From positions 37,744,157-37,808,156 of the forward strand of contig OX424562.1 in NCBI GenBank assembly GCA_949152475.1: a stretch of DNA of 64,000 nt. Reading direction: 5' to 3'. The translations under genes and the position numbers were made by a program. The notes under the pieces were generated by a model. The model did not search any database. It had not been told where the DNA came from and worked only from the letters and a program-made list of their open reading frames with translations. Position 1 is the stretch's first letter, and every line of letters starts with the position of its first letter. Shown here piece by piece: positions 48,780 through 59,386 of this stretch. This DNA comes from Terebella lapidaria (taxonomy: Eukaryota > Annelida > Polychaeta > Terebellida > Terebellidae).

Positions 48780-49030
48780 AGACCTATGCAGGTCACAATA
48801 ATTCTCATTCGATTTTTTGTTTGCATTGACATAAACAATGGCAAGACCTGTCGATTTTGTTTCCGGTAACAGATCGGATGATCAGTGAACATGTTACGAT
48901 GGAATGAGGTCTTTTGATATCAGCTGGTCTGTGAGCGCCCCATACAGATGCCTACGGTAAATTTGCATGAATCATAGCGCTATTGAAGAGGATTGAAGAA
49001 CCAAATGTTGCTTGTTATTATCGAATAAAT
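48780..49030 (-). repeat. Inverted copy of sequence upstream of glycosyltransferase B
   Basis: The reverse complement matches 45085-45335 closely, for example AACAAAAAATCGAATGAGAA and TTATTGTGACCTG in the same order. No glycosyltransferase coding sequence follows it on the - strand. Confidence 0.85.
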
Positions 49031-49284
49031 TTTAAGGAATTAAGAGTCACATTTTACAATACTGTGTGACGGGGTGAGGTAAAAATAGGGGATGACTGAA
49101 GAAGTTTCACCGCACCCTCATCATGAAATGATCCCGTGTAGATGTATCTTCTGCTTGGTTCCATTTTGTTGCCGAGTTCATGGCTAAGGAAATGAGAGGC
49201 ATTACTGCCCCCTCCACCTGTAAACTCCGCCAATGTTACTGATATAGACGATATTTTTGAAAAAAATAAAAAAAACCTCCGTTT

Positions 49285-50225
49285 TTAGACGATATTTTTG
49301 CGATGCTATGAGTTATCGTTCTATAACTTGACATACTTCATCTGGAAGTCGAACGGCAATTTTCTACTGAATTTCAGACTTCTATCCACCTCAATGTTAA
49401 ATTTCAGTCCAAAATGGGATCTCGAGAATCTGAGCATATTCGAGGATTCGGTCCTGTTCCATCAGGGTTCGAAATATTTTTGTAACTTAGGACCAGAAGA
49501 CACATTGGGGTGTACTAGTAAGTAATTTATTTCCAAATTGCACACAAGATGAACATATTCAATAGATGATATAAGAAATGCACAATTTGTGGACTCCACC
49601 AGAGGCCGATGCCTGTAACTTGATTGCTCAAGCGGTGAAGCCCATTACATTGAAATAATAGTAACACAAAATATGGAACGGATAGGAACAAAATATTTAC
49701 AAGTTGGACTCACGTATGAGTTGCATACTACATATAACAACATCACAAACAAGTAGGTATATATATACATTAATTTCACGTAGAAATACATACTATTCAC
49801 ATTATTCACATACACCCATATACACAGGAGATGATGATACAGTTGTGCCAGAATTAACAGATTGAACCTAAAATGTACACATTTACTACTGTGAAATGCC
49901 AAACTTGTGGTATTACATAGAGTGAGAAATGAATGAAAAAAGTCCTTTTTCATACCCCCCCCCCCCCCATGACACACACACCCACACCCACACACATCCT
50001 TACATTCTACACAAACACGTTGATTTTGATAGTTTCGGTACATAACCGAGCAAATGCACAAAGACCCAGAAATTAAACAACAGGGCTAGATTTAACATTG
50101 GGGTAGATTGTCAACTTTTATCAATTTCCACGATAGAAGTCTGAAATTCGATATAAAATTGCCGTTTGCCCCCCAGGTGAAACTGCCATGTGATAGAATG
50201 ATAATATTTAGCATCGCAAAAATAT
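49285..50225. repeat. Inverted-repeat unit with arms of about 110 bp
   Basis: ATTTTTGCGATGCTA, GAACGGCAATTTT-like and GAATTTCAGACTTCTAT at 49290-49395 recur in reverse complement at 50105-50225. The inner 700 bp has no ORF of interest and a C run at about 49957-49969. It may be a foldback element. Confidence 0.65.
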
Positions 50226-50309
50226 CAACGAAAAGTGTAAAAAATCAGAGTAGGCCTATACTCTTAGTAGGCAACATTGGTCACCATGGTCGATGAATCT
50301 GTGAAGCAT

Positions 50310-50425
50310 GATTTCGTTGGAAGATCAATTAGTGACATATATCACGGGGGTCACATTTGGGTTGTGAAAACAACCCATACGGTTCTGCTATTCCACATGT
50401 TTAATTCATGGGATTGTGCTGTTCA
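50310..50425 (-). repeat. Inverted copy of a block shared by both glycosyltransferase upstream regions
   Basis: The reverse complement matches 44335-44480 (CATGAATTAAACATGTnGAA, GGGTTGTTTTC, ATATATGTCACTAATTGATC). Confidence 0.8.
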
Positions 50426-51214
50426 TTTATTGTAAATCTTTCATGTGGTGTTTTTGTACATTTCAAGTTCATTCTGCATATTTATGGTGGAATTATCGAT
50501 AGACTTAACACAAAAATATCTGGCATGTTTGCACACAAAACATTTAGATCTGAATGTCTGAAGGAAACTAAGTCTACGTTTTTGTTTTATTACATTAGCG
50601 TTATGAAGCATGTTTATATGTATCATTCGATTTAAGTTTGAGATTTAGACAGCATACTAAATGTACACCATGTACGCCCTACATCATATTGCGCCCCTAA
50701 AATGCGGAGGACTGGAAATGGGAATAGTCCATGTTTACTAACCCCTTTAGTGTGTGCCTAGGACTTGTCATAGTATTCTCATGAGCGATGATTTGTTCAC
50801 GAAAATGTGTGTTGTCAATGAAAGATGAGTGTGAAATTTGATTGTGTGTTTTAAAATAATTTATTAACCCTGCGAGTGCGTCCAACCTCTATTTACACAA
50901 ATGGCCACCTGAACTCAAGAGCCTGAAGTTCTTATTTAATATGTTCCGAGCATATATGTAGACCATGGAGATTTTATTGCGACATTCTAGTTATGTAGTG
51001 TCTTGAGTATGAAAAAAATAAGGAAGTATATTAAGCAACTATACAAAGCTACTGAGTTGTGTTATTTTCGTTGTATATATGTCAGGCAAACTGTTTGATA
51101 TCAGATATAGAGTTCATGTTATGCATATCACCCCGTTGTGTCGCCCCTCCACCTCCCCCCCCCCCTTCTCCAGCGGAAAAGAGTGCTGATAAATATTTTA
51201 CATTACACGCCTAC
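50426..51214. other. Intergenic, no supported gene
   Basis: AT-rich; a C-rich tract near 51150-51170. Nothing else seen. Confidence 0.35.
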
Positions 51215-51360
51215 GTCAAACTATGTCCTCGGAGTTTACCCTTCCCCAAAACCTAGTCAGTGTAAAAATATAAACAGTAAAAAGCTGATTTGTCTCCCCA
51301 AACATTCACATGCGAATCAATGAGAAAAGATGATACAATCAAAATTCCTAACTGTCCAAA
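51215..51360 (+). repeat. Dispersed repeat, copy 2 of 2
   Basis: Counterpart of 3040-3190. Confidence 0.5.
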
Positions 51361-51844
51361 TAAACGTAATCAGTCAGTCTGTCAGTTGTCAGCTGCGATG
51401 ATCGCATACATATAAACCATAATTCATAAATATATACACAACACATCACAGACACACAAATATATATATACATCTTCTCGACATTTCCTAGCGAAATGAA
51501 GTTAATTCCTGAAAAGCACGACATGTTAAACACGGCAGCGAATTATTATCCTTTGAGGGTCCAGGAAGATCCTGGGGCCAGGTCGGCGTGAAGGAAGTCC
51601 CCTCTTCATTTCATGGCGGCTGCAAGAACATGGACTTAATTATCCGGAGGCGGCGACATGGTACCTCTTCAGTCTGCACAGCAGTACACAGTTCAGCACC
51701 AACAGACAGCTTCTTGTTTACACAAAGTCTGTTTCAAACAGGCAGGAAATATCCACTGGCAGATCAAACACTGTTGTTCATGTTGTTCGATGTTGTCTAC
51801 CCGAAATTTGTCCATCTAAAAGTATGTGCCAGGATAATACAAAT

Positions 51845-52110
51845 TCCAAGACTAATAGCTGTGTTTAAGAAATTCTATAGACGTCATCACGACCAAAACT
51901 GTAACTAGTATGCAGCAGGACTTGTTTGCATACTATATATTTTTCGGAGTTCATGATGGGTACCACTAGTGGGGCAGGAAATGATGGGTACCACATGTGG
52001 GGCAGCCATATATGGGGGTTCATGAAGCTCCATAATCAATTTTGCCTGACACCGGACTTGAGATTGGAAAATGGTTTTGTTCGCTCGGATACTTGGGTAT
52101 TGGTTCCATG
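51845..52110 (+). mobile_element. Penelope-like fragment, 3' end only
   Basis: PRLIAVFKKFYRRHHD matches the C-terminus of the element at 15099-29000. The UTR blocks GGTACCACTAGTGGGGCAGG, GGGGGTTCATGA and TTCGCTCGGATACTTGGGTA follow. It ends near TGGTTCCATG, in line with the other two copies, but is more diverged. Confidence 0.8.
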
Positions 52111-52389
52111 TTCATTTTATCTACCTTGCAGGTATGCTGAAGGTGAGCTGTCCCGTAGGGAACGCACAGTTTCAATCAGTTCTGATGGGGGAAACCACAC
52201 GCCCGTCCAGTTTTCTTTTGATCTTGTATTGCGCAATCAGTACATTTCTAGTGTGGCGATTTTGCCCAAAGATCGCGGCAGGAGTCTCTGCAAAACACTA
52301 GCAAGTATTATGGCCTATCTTTAGACCGCTCGAGCTTGGAGCCTGCGCTGCCTAGCAGCGCACTGTACTTGATCGCGCCCAGTAAACTA

Positions 52390-52985
52390 TAACAAGTGGT
52401 GACCTAGTTTCTCCTCCCGCCTCTCGGTTCGATATATACGCGAGCTTTTGGCTTGGTCTGAGAGATTGTCCCAGAGCAAGCCGAGAGGCAGGACGAGAGG
52501 CTCGCCATGAGCTTTACGTCCCTGTGTCTTGGGTAAGGCCCACGCGGGCCCTGGGGACGAATTCCATTGGGGGCCCGGGCTGGGGTAGAGACAGTTGCTG
52601 ACTCGGGGGCGCAAGCCCTGTGGATCGCCAGTTCTCTTCTCCACCCGGGGTGGTGTGACACAGGCTCTGGCAGACCGTCGGGCTGGCTCAGAGTTCCATC
52701 TCTGCGACAGTGCCTTTGGCGAGGCCGGCCAGCAACATGCCCACGTGTACGGGTTCCGTGGTGCCGCTCCCATGGCACCTCGGGCTCTACATACGGCTAC
52801 ATTACCATAACTGTGTAATATGCATGTTGTAGTTAAGGAGTTGGTGAGATGCATGTGTTATGTCGTAGTGTATGACGGCCGGACTCGTTCCGGGCTGACT
52901 GTACCTGGTTGTAGTATTCCGTAGAGTAGTGCCGGACGCCCTGCAGCGGGCGCCCGCCGAACTTTACACTAGTATAGTCTTTTCT
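52390..52985. other. GC-rich block, possibly an LTR of gypsy-3
   Basis: This block is much richer in GC than its surroundings (GGGGGCCCGGGC, GCCGGCCAGC). On the - strand TGTAAAGTTCGGCGGG could begin an LTR just after the last gypsy-3 codons (about 53040). No matching second LTR was found at the other end, so this stays a suggestion. ORFs on both strands are long because of the GC content and show no domain. Confidence 0.3.
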
Positions 52986-53845
52986 GCAATCATATGGCTG
53001 CGCTATTGTCAATTGTCACTATTGTCAATTATTCAGATATATGGAGGTGCCATTTTCGTGGCTTTCACACGTTCAAGTTCTTGAGAACTTAGTCCATTTG
53101 ATTCCTTATCATGTGGCGGCACACTGCAAACAGTGTGATTGAATTGTTGAACAGACGGCACACTGTTTTTAACTGGCGCGACATGAATGTCATTCTCACA
53201 AGAACATCTTTGTTTCTGACCATTGCTTGGAATTACATTTACATTTATGATGAGATTTAGGCATTGTGCATTAGGCGCAGAACAATGTTCAGCCACAGTG
53301 CAGTGACTGGGTCTTGTTTGCGGTGACACTTTTTCGCTTGTCAGCATGTCTCATAGAGTCGAGGGTCGGTGACGGCGAGGTGGGCGCAAGTGCTGGGTGG
53401 CAATGGAATCTTTTTAGTGCTGTCTCTTCCTTCATCATTGGGGACAATGGGAACCAGAAGATGACGACTGTGAGATCTTAAGTCCTAGGGCGACAGCGCA
53501 GGAACTGAGCGGGTAGATCGATCACCAGTTTTCTGTAGAGTATAGAGTCAACTCAGTAGAGTCTTTTAGAACCACATGGGTAGTAGAACTCCTGAAGGAG
53601 TCCCAGGGGTTCTTGCGAACGTTGGGCTTAAGACTCCTCACTGTATGACGATGGAGTCTGACGTGCAGTGGTGGGCAAGTTGATGGCAGCGTCAGAATGG
53701 AGGTATGGGGAGTGCCCGTATGGTTTCAGCACATCAGTCTGAGAGTGGATGACATGAGTCTGACGAGGGTTCGCTACCAATGCAATTATGTAGTCGACCT
53801 CGGTTCTGTAATCAACCACGGTGATCTTTGTGGTCCTGTCCATGG

Positions 53846-54460
53846 TCAGGCAAACATATTACTCTGTGAGAGTGGCAGATAATAGTAGCAGACCAGTTCT
53901 CTTGCTTGGGACTGCGGGCACGGCTTGGCGTGAGCATCATATCCCATCACATCACAAACGAAGCTGTGAACCAATCTGATGGCTTGGCGCAAGTACTCCA
54001 TATATTCTGGTCTGCATGGTGGTAGCGATTCTGTGTCATGTGTCAGGAACACAAGGTCGACTGGCAGAGTGCACTTGTGTCTATAGACATCATCATGTGT
54101 CCGTGCACCCAGCGGATGAGCGGACACAGGTGGGGTATGCTATGAGCATGAAAGGGAGATGGAGGTCCCAATCATTTGCTTGGTCACTGACAACGCCCTG
54201 AGGATGTTCAGTAGGGTCCAGTTGAAACGCTCTCCCTGTCCGTCACTCTGTGATCTGTAAGATGACGTGCAGATTTTCTTCACTCCAAGAAGACGAACAA
54301 CACTTTGGAACAGATCTGACTCAAATTCTGTTCCTTGATCGCTATGGATAGCGTTTGGTGCTCCATCGTAAACTATCCATCACTTGATGAGGACATCAGC
54401 GACGATCGGGAAGGTGTCGGTATACTTCGAGAAGTAACTAGGATGACTAGGATGTAGTGC
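53846..54460 (-). pseudogene. gypsy-3 integrase core and C-terminus
   Basis: The - strand reads GAPNAIHSDQGTEFESDLFQ (second catalytic Asp), then SYRSQSDGQGERFNWTLL (third catalytic Glu), followed by SAHPLGARTHDDVYRH and a more variable C-terminal stretch. An in-frame stop occurs near 54378 and a frame change near 54130. The first catalytic Asp segment is close to the Penelope insertion. Confidence 0.82.
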
Positions 54461-54503
54461 TTGCCTCTTCCTGTTACCTTGTAAGTGTCTTAAACACGAT
54501 AAT

Positions 54504-54897
54504 TGTCGATCGAAGTGCCCAGCTAGTCTCTAAACTGCTGCGACAAGGATATGTTATGCCAAGACTTATAGCTGCGTTTAAGAAATTCTATGGACCGCAT
54601 CATGATTTTGATAAATACACCAAATCCATGTCGGCCATGCAATTAGATCTATTTTCATGTTAATTTTGGGAAATTCATGACGGGCGCCACTAGTGGGGCA
54701 GGAAATGCTCACTCTTTCCGGAACACCTGATTTCACCTCATAATGACCATTTTTGGGGGTTCATGAGTTTCCCTGTCAGTTTTGTTTTCTCTCATTTCGT
54801 ATGTCTGATATGACTTTCTGTCCCTGGACTATGAGATTGGATAACGGACCCTGTTTTGTTTGCTCGGAATACTTGATACTGGGTATTGATTCCACGT
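54504..54897 (+). mobile_element. Penelope-like fragment, 3' end, inserted in gypsy-3 integrase
   Basis: RSAQLVSKLLRQGYVMPRLI and AAFKKFYGPHHDF, ending DLFSC-stop at 54663, match the copy at 15334 almost exactly. The 3' UTR follows to GATTCCACGTC at about 54897. It is strongly 5'-truncated, as is common for retrotransposed copies. Confidence 0.88.
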
Positions 54898-55446
54898 CTA
54901 TGTCTAGGATATCCAGTTTGATCCTGTCAATGGGCGCTCCAGTCGGCAACTGGGTCAAAGGTGGTTTGGGTGGCAGTTACTTATTGTGGGTCATGCACTG
55001 TGGGCAGCATGCACAACAGCGAGTGACATCCAGTACAAGACCAGGCCAGTAAAAGCTGTGCTGACTCATTCAATCATGCGCTTGATATCTAGGTGTCCTA
55101 CGACCCGGAGGTCATGCAGCTGGTGCAGAACCAAGATCCGGAGGGTAGCAGGCAGAACGGCTTGAACAATGGGTCGTCCAGTCAGGTCCTGTTTGGTGTT
55201 CCTGATCAGAATTCCGTCTTGCACCACCAGGTGTTTTGACCTCCTTGCCTTAATGTGGTACCTCCATGCCGGTGGAGTTGGCTCCGGTGTGAACCCACTG
55301 GAACCCTTTCCCTTTACGCTGCAGTCGATTTGTTGAGCAGCGACGATGTCGGCAGTCATGTAGTCTGACAATATCCAGAGCCTGTAATCGTACAGGCTGG
55401 CATGGTGAAACCATGTGAGACAAGACTGATGATGTGATGAAATCAC
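54898..55446 (-). pseudogene. gypsy-3 integrase zinc-finger region
   Basis: The - strand reads KHLVVQDGILIRNTKQDLTG, PATLRILVLHQLHDLRVVGH and LDIKRMIE, the H-x3/4-H part of the integrase zinc domain. LTQLPTGAPIDRIKLDILDI runs into the Penelope junction. Frames differ between the pieces. Confidence 0.8.
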
Positions 55447-55625
55447 TGCCCAGGTGCTCTTTCTTTGCAGCGACAGAAACAGCTGTGAATCTCCTGACGT
55501 TCTCTAGAACTTGTTTCGCCATGAGAAGGTGACCTAGACAGTCTTGGTTCTGGCATCTATGACAATGCGACAGATCGTCAGCACTCCCATGGAGCTTGCC
55601 AGGTCGTCGATACTCGTTCTGAAAG

Positions 55626-56034
55626 TCATATTGTTGCAGTATTCAATGCCATCGGCCCAACATCAGAGTCATGACAGTTCTTTAACCATCGCAGCAAGCT
55701 CTGGTCTGTGTGCAGCAGGAACTTTTTCTCCCACAGATAGTGGCAAAAATGTTGCACCATTTCCACCACAGCGTGCAGCTCTCGGTAAATTGTGCAATAG
55801 TTACTTTGAGTATGCGAGAGCTTGCTGGCAAAGCCGAGTGAAATCTTTTTTTCCGTTGAAGCACTGTGAGATAACGCCTCCAATGGCAAAGCCACTGGCG
55901 TCAGTGTCGACAATGAAGTATTCGTCCTTGGTCTGCGATGAGTGTGCGAGTTTGGGCGCCTTGCTGAGCGTGTGTACACAGATGCTGGAAGGTGCGATAC
56001 TGAGGAGTCCCCAAGGTGAATTGGCATTCACCAT
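55626..56034 (-). pseudogene. gypsy-3 RNase H
   Basis: One frame reads EYFIVDTDASGFAIGGVISQ (catalytic Asp). A second reads ASKLSHTQSNYCTIYRELHA followed by FLLHTDQSLLRWL (third Asp region). A frameshift lies between them near 55850. Confidence 0.82.
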
Positions 56035-56129
56035 TGGTAAGATAGGCCATAGGCTATTTCTGTGTAGCTCTGTATGAACCTTGTGTGGACGTCCGTCAGT
56101 TCACACAGGTTCAGCCAGTCCCGGATTGC

Positions 56130-56865
56130 TTGCAACTTGTTAATATTTTGAAATATTATGAGAGCTCCCTTCGAATCCAATCTTTAGACAGTTGAATATT
56201 CCAACTGTAAAAGATATAATACACATTCAAAATAGTAAACTAATGTATTCATTTGCAAACAATATGCTCCCTCGCCCTGTATCGGATATGTTCCAGCAAA
56301 ATTTATCTGTGCATCCTGATAACACTCGTCATAATATGGATATACATATTGCCCAAAGGAAATCAAATCAGCTACTAGGGTCTTTCTTGCATCAAGGCCC
56401 CATCCTATGGACTTCTCTACCTGATAATGTCAAAACAACTCCCTCTAAATATTCTTTCAATTCAAGGATAAAAAAAATATTTCAGAGAAAAACATTAGTA
56501 GCACTCGGTAATCACTCGTTATCACCAACAGGCATATCACTATATCTCCGATATGTATATATATTGTATTTATTTAATAGTTTTAGTACCATCTAGGGTT
56601 ATTGTTGTTCATCTAGTTGTCTCCGTGGGTGTAGGACCGCACAGTGACCCACATATACTCTAGTGTGTATGTGTAGTACTGTGTGGACCCGGGCATGTGC
56701 TTATATATATATGTTTGTTTTCTTAGCAAGTTTTGATTTATGGGCTCCACTCTTGTACAGAAACTATTTCTCTTTAGCGCAGTCCACGAATTGTTTCCAT
56801 TTTGTCTCATGTTTGCTTGTATTACTTGTATATTTGAGTTACCATTCGGAATAAATGATTGATTG

Positions 56866-56897
<32 letters not shown>
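56130..56897 (+). mobile_element. LINE fragment, 5'-truncated, with (GATT)n tail
   Basis: The + strand ORF (56192-56596) has MLPRPVSDMFQQN, PDNTRHNMDIH and PILWTSLPDNVKTTPSKYSF, the typical C-terminal end of CR1/L2-like RT proteins. It is followed by a UTR with AATAAATGATTGATTG and a (GATT)n run to about 56897. It sits in the gypsy-3 RT after the string FIVGSQVIRVD on the - strand. Confidence 0.8.
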
Positions 56898-56899
<2 letters not shown>

Positions 56900-57131
56900 G
56901 ATCGACTCGAATAACTTGACTGCCAACTATGAAGCCAAGGTTTAAAATCTCACACTGAAATAGTTCACATTCCTCTGACTGTTGGTGGCAAGCCTGCAGT
57001 ACATATCCTATCAAGGACAGCGCCAAGGTTAGCGAGCACTGTAGGTTCGTCTGTAGGCTATCAGATAACACATGTATCTCGTTCCATCTGTCGTTCGAAA
57101 GTTGTGGTGCACTGCTCAGCCCAAAGGGCAT
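56898..57131 (-). pseudogene. gypsy-3 reverse transcriptase fragment
   Basis: The - strand reads MPFGLSSAP (RT motif), then CEILNLGFIVGSQVIRVD, the connection region that normally follows the palm. The YxDD part between them is not recognisable. The LINE fragment interrupts it. Confidence 0.75.
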
Positions 57132-57299
57132 GACCTTGATCTATTACAAATTTTTGTGGGTGGCGAAGGCAATCTTTGGCCCATTGGCTCTATGCATCCC
57201 AGGCGCAGCATCTGGTCATCCTCCTCAATAGTTATAATAGTTAGTTAATGTGTACGGGGTACAACGATTACAGGTAATGAATGGGGTACCTGCAGATGC

Positions 57300-57624
57300 C
57301 ATGTGCTTTTGGGGCTTTAAAACAGTCTATTATGCCCAAGAAGTCCAAAAACGTCATGTCCATTGTCTGCATTATGCAAAAACAAACATGACAAAAATTT
57401 AATGTAATATTATTACGTTTTTGTATGTATTTGGCACAATAGACTGTTTCTATGGTTTATCTATACCCGAATTACAAGGTGGCGATCCTGGTGGCAAACA
57501 GTAACCCCATTACCTTGTCGTATCCCCGAAACCTTTCTGCACCATATATTTCTTATATGTATCGAAATATGTATGCCTTGCATGTACAGGTTTTGAAATA
57601 AATATTACATTACATTACATTACC
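57300..57624 (+). mobile_element. Short retroposon-like insertion with (ATTAC)n tail
   Basis: It ends GAAATAAATATTACATTACATTACATTAC at 57596-57624 and interrupts gypsy-3. There is no coding sequence. The left edge is approximate. It could be a SINE or the 3' UTR of a LINE. Confidence 0.55.
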
Positions 57625-57770
57625 TCTTCGTCAATGATATGTTGCTGGGCTTGTGGGACTCGTCATTGCCACTGCCTGATCGGAGTTGTGGTGCAAGTTG
57701 CGGCATTGCAAGACTTTGGTCCGGCCCAGTTGTGCTTCCGGATGCATAAATGAATCTTGAAACTGGTAGA

Positions 57771-58037
57771 TCAGGTTGGTGCAGTGCTGTTGTTGATTGG
57801 TCCGAAGTCTGACGCGATCCACCATTTCTTGGAGATTAGTCGGCTGGTCTCCTTAGTGATCGGCATTGGTCCGAGACAGGTAGGGTTCCTCTCCGGGCTT
57901 GGGTAGGCGACAGTGAGGGGGTCCAAATGCAGTAGATTCACTCCGGTATCCGCAAGGTTCACTACTGTCACTTTGATGCAGTGACAACTCAGAGAGGTCA
58001 GGATGCGGTCCATGATCAAACCAGTTTCTCCTGGCAA
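57771..58037 (-). pseudogene. gypsy-3 region between protease and RT
   Basis: PGETGLIMDRILTSLSCHCI and NLLHLDPLTVAYPSPER, then SKKWWIASDFGPINNSTAPT; this lies where gypsy pol has its protease-RT linker. Confidence 0.6.
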
Positions 58038-58345
58038 ATTGGTAAGGGTTGAACAAGGCGTGGGTGGTCACAGACCCAAACCTTTGAGGACGGTCAAAGT
58101 TTCACTGCGTGGCAGGACAGTGGCCAATCTGCGTACAGTCATTCGAACTACCTTGGCTTCCAGTTCTTTGTGCGCAAACAGGATTTATTTTTTCATAGTT
58201 CTTGTCCCATAGTTCACAACAACATTGACCTGCCTGAAAAAGTTCATGCCGAGAATCATCTCATCATAAATTGCAGCCACACAAAATCATTTCTTTGGTT
58301 CCGACGTGTACTGTGGTATCCAGGTAACCGTCGATGCGACTGATG

Positions 58346-58564
58346 TCACCATCCATGGCTCGATGCTAGCACCAGTGAGGCGCAAGCAGCACTGGTCAGC
58401 TGGCCTGAAGTGAAGCTGATCACCACGGGTGGGGAGATCTGCGCTCCAGAGTTCAAAACAGCCTTGATGATCTTTTCACTGACGTGGACTGGGAGTTTCC
58501 AGCACTCGTGAGCAGCGCGACAGTTGTTGATGACGAGTGGATTGAAAAACTGTGGTGATGGCAC
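58346..58564 (-). pseudogene. gypsy-3 aspartic protease, active-site Asp replaced
   Basis: The - strand reads KLPVHVSEKIIKAVLNSGAQ and IS. Retroviral-type proteases have DSGA or DTGA here; this copy has NSGA. It is surrounded by frameshifts and is not functional. Confidence 0.7.
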
Positions 58565-59386
58565 AGTTGGTGGTTTTGGTTCAGGCGAGGAGGTATAGGA
58601 ACCTCCATCACTGGAAATCTAATCACTTCCGACGTGCTATCTGTGCCGAAGTAGTGATGAGAAGCATCGATGAGAGTCAACTCTCAACGATGAGAGTTAT
58701 AGTACCCTGGTCGATAGACGCCTGGAAGAATCACATCAATGATCCACCTACTCTATCAGCAGCAAGCCTGATGATGTGGCATATCGTACCTTATCTCATC
58801 CGGAGGACGTGTGTGGGTTGTTCATTGTGGTGAGGTTGTGGACGCCATTTTTATCCACACGTATCCTGGGCATGTCTTGGAAGTCCCCCAGACGGTGATA
58901 GATCACCAACCATGGTCATCTTCAGAGAAGACTGAAGCAAAATGCTTGTTGAGGATGGATGCCTTGTTTACGGGCTCATCTTGTGAGAAACCATTGCTTT
59001 TCAGCGGGGCCCACTCCTGAGTCCCCCAGCTGAAAGTTTTTTAACTTTGCTACTTCTGACTTCTCCGTTGTACAGCTCTTGATATAGTTGGAAAATGGTT
59101 CTTGAATTGAAGTATTCTGTTCCTATCCTCGCTAGGTACTTCTTATCGGGCATATCTTTTTCATATTTGTTTGGTGGCGGTGGTGATTCATCGTTGGTGG
59201 AAATCTCTTCTCTGTTGGAGCGCTGTAGATGATTATTTTGACATCACATAATAAAATAAAAATCACGCACTACGTAAAACCAATTTAGTTTCTATGTTGA
59301 TTTTTCCCTTTGTACGACTATTGAATAATCAGCTGATAACTGGCATCGGAGCTGGGGGTCTCTGGGTCCGAGTCCCCTCACTTTTT

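Larger units (their letters stand above)
53030..59232 (-). mobile_element. Ty3/gypsy element, badly decayed, with insertions (gypsy-3)
   Basis: Reading down the - strand from 59232: gag-like remains, protease (58346-58564), pre-RT (57771-58037), RT (56898-57131), RNase H (55626-56034), integrase (53846-55446). The order is that of Ty3/gypsy pol. It is broken by a LINE fragment (about 56130-56897), a Penelope fragment (54504-54897) and an (ATTAC)n-tailed insertion (about 57300-57624), plus many frameshifts. No clear LTR pair or TSD was found. Confidence 0.82.

Noticed and set aside
52387..52854. 155-codon ORF on the - strand and ORFs on the + strand in the GC-rich block
   Set aside because: High GC lowers stop frequency; no motif, no splice signals and overlapping ORFs in several frames.
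53033..53347. Separate gene of 104 codons on the - strand
   Set aside because: It follows the gypsy-3 integrase C-terminus in position and strand, so it is more likely the decayed end of that element.
56860..56897. (GATT)n run as an independent microsatellite
   Set aside because: It directly follows an AATAAA and LINE 3' UTR, so it is better explained as the LINE tail.
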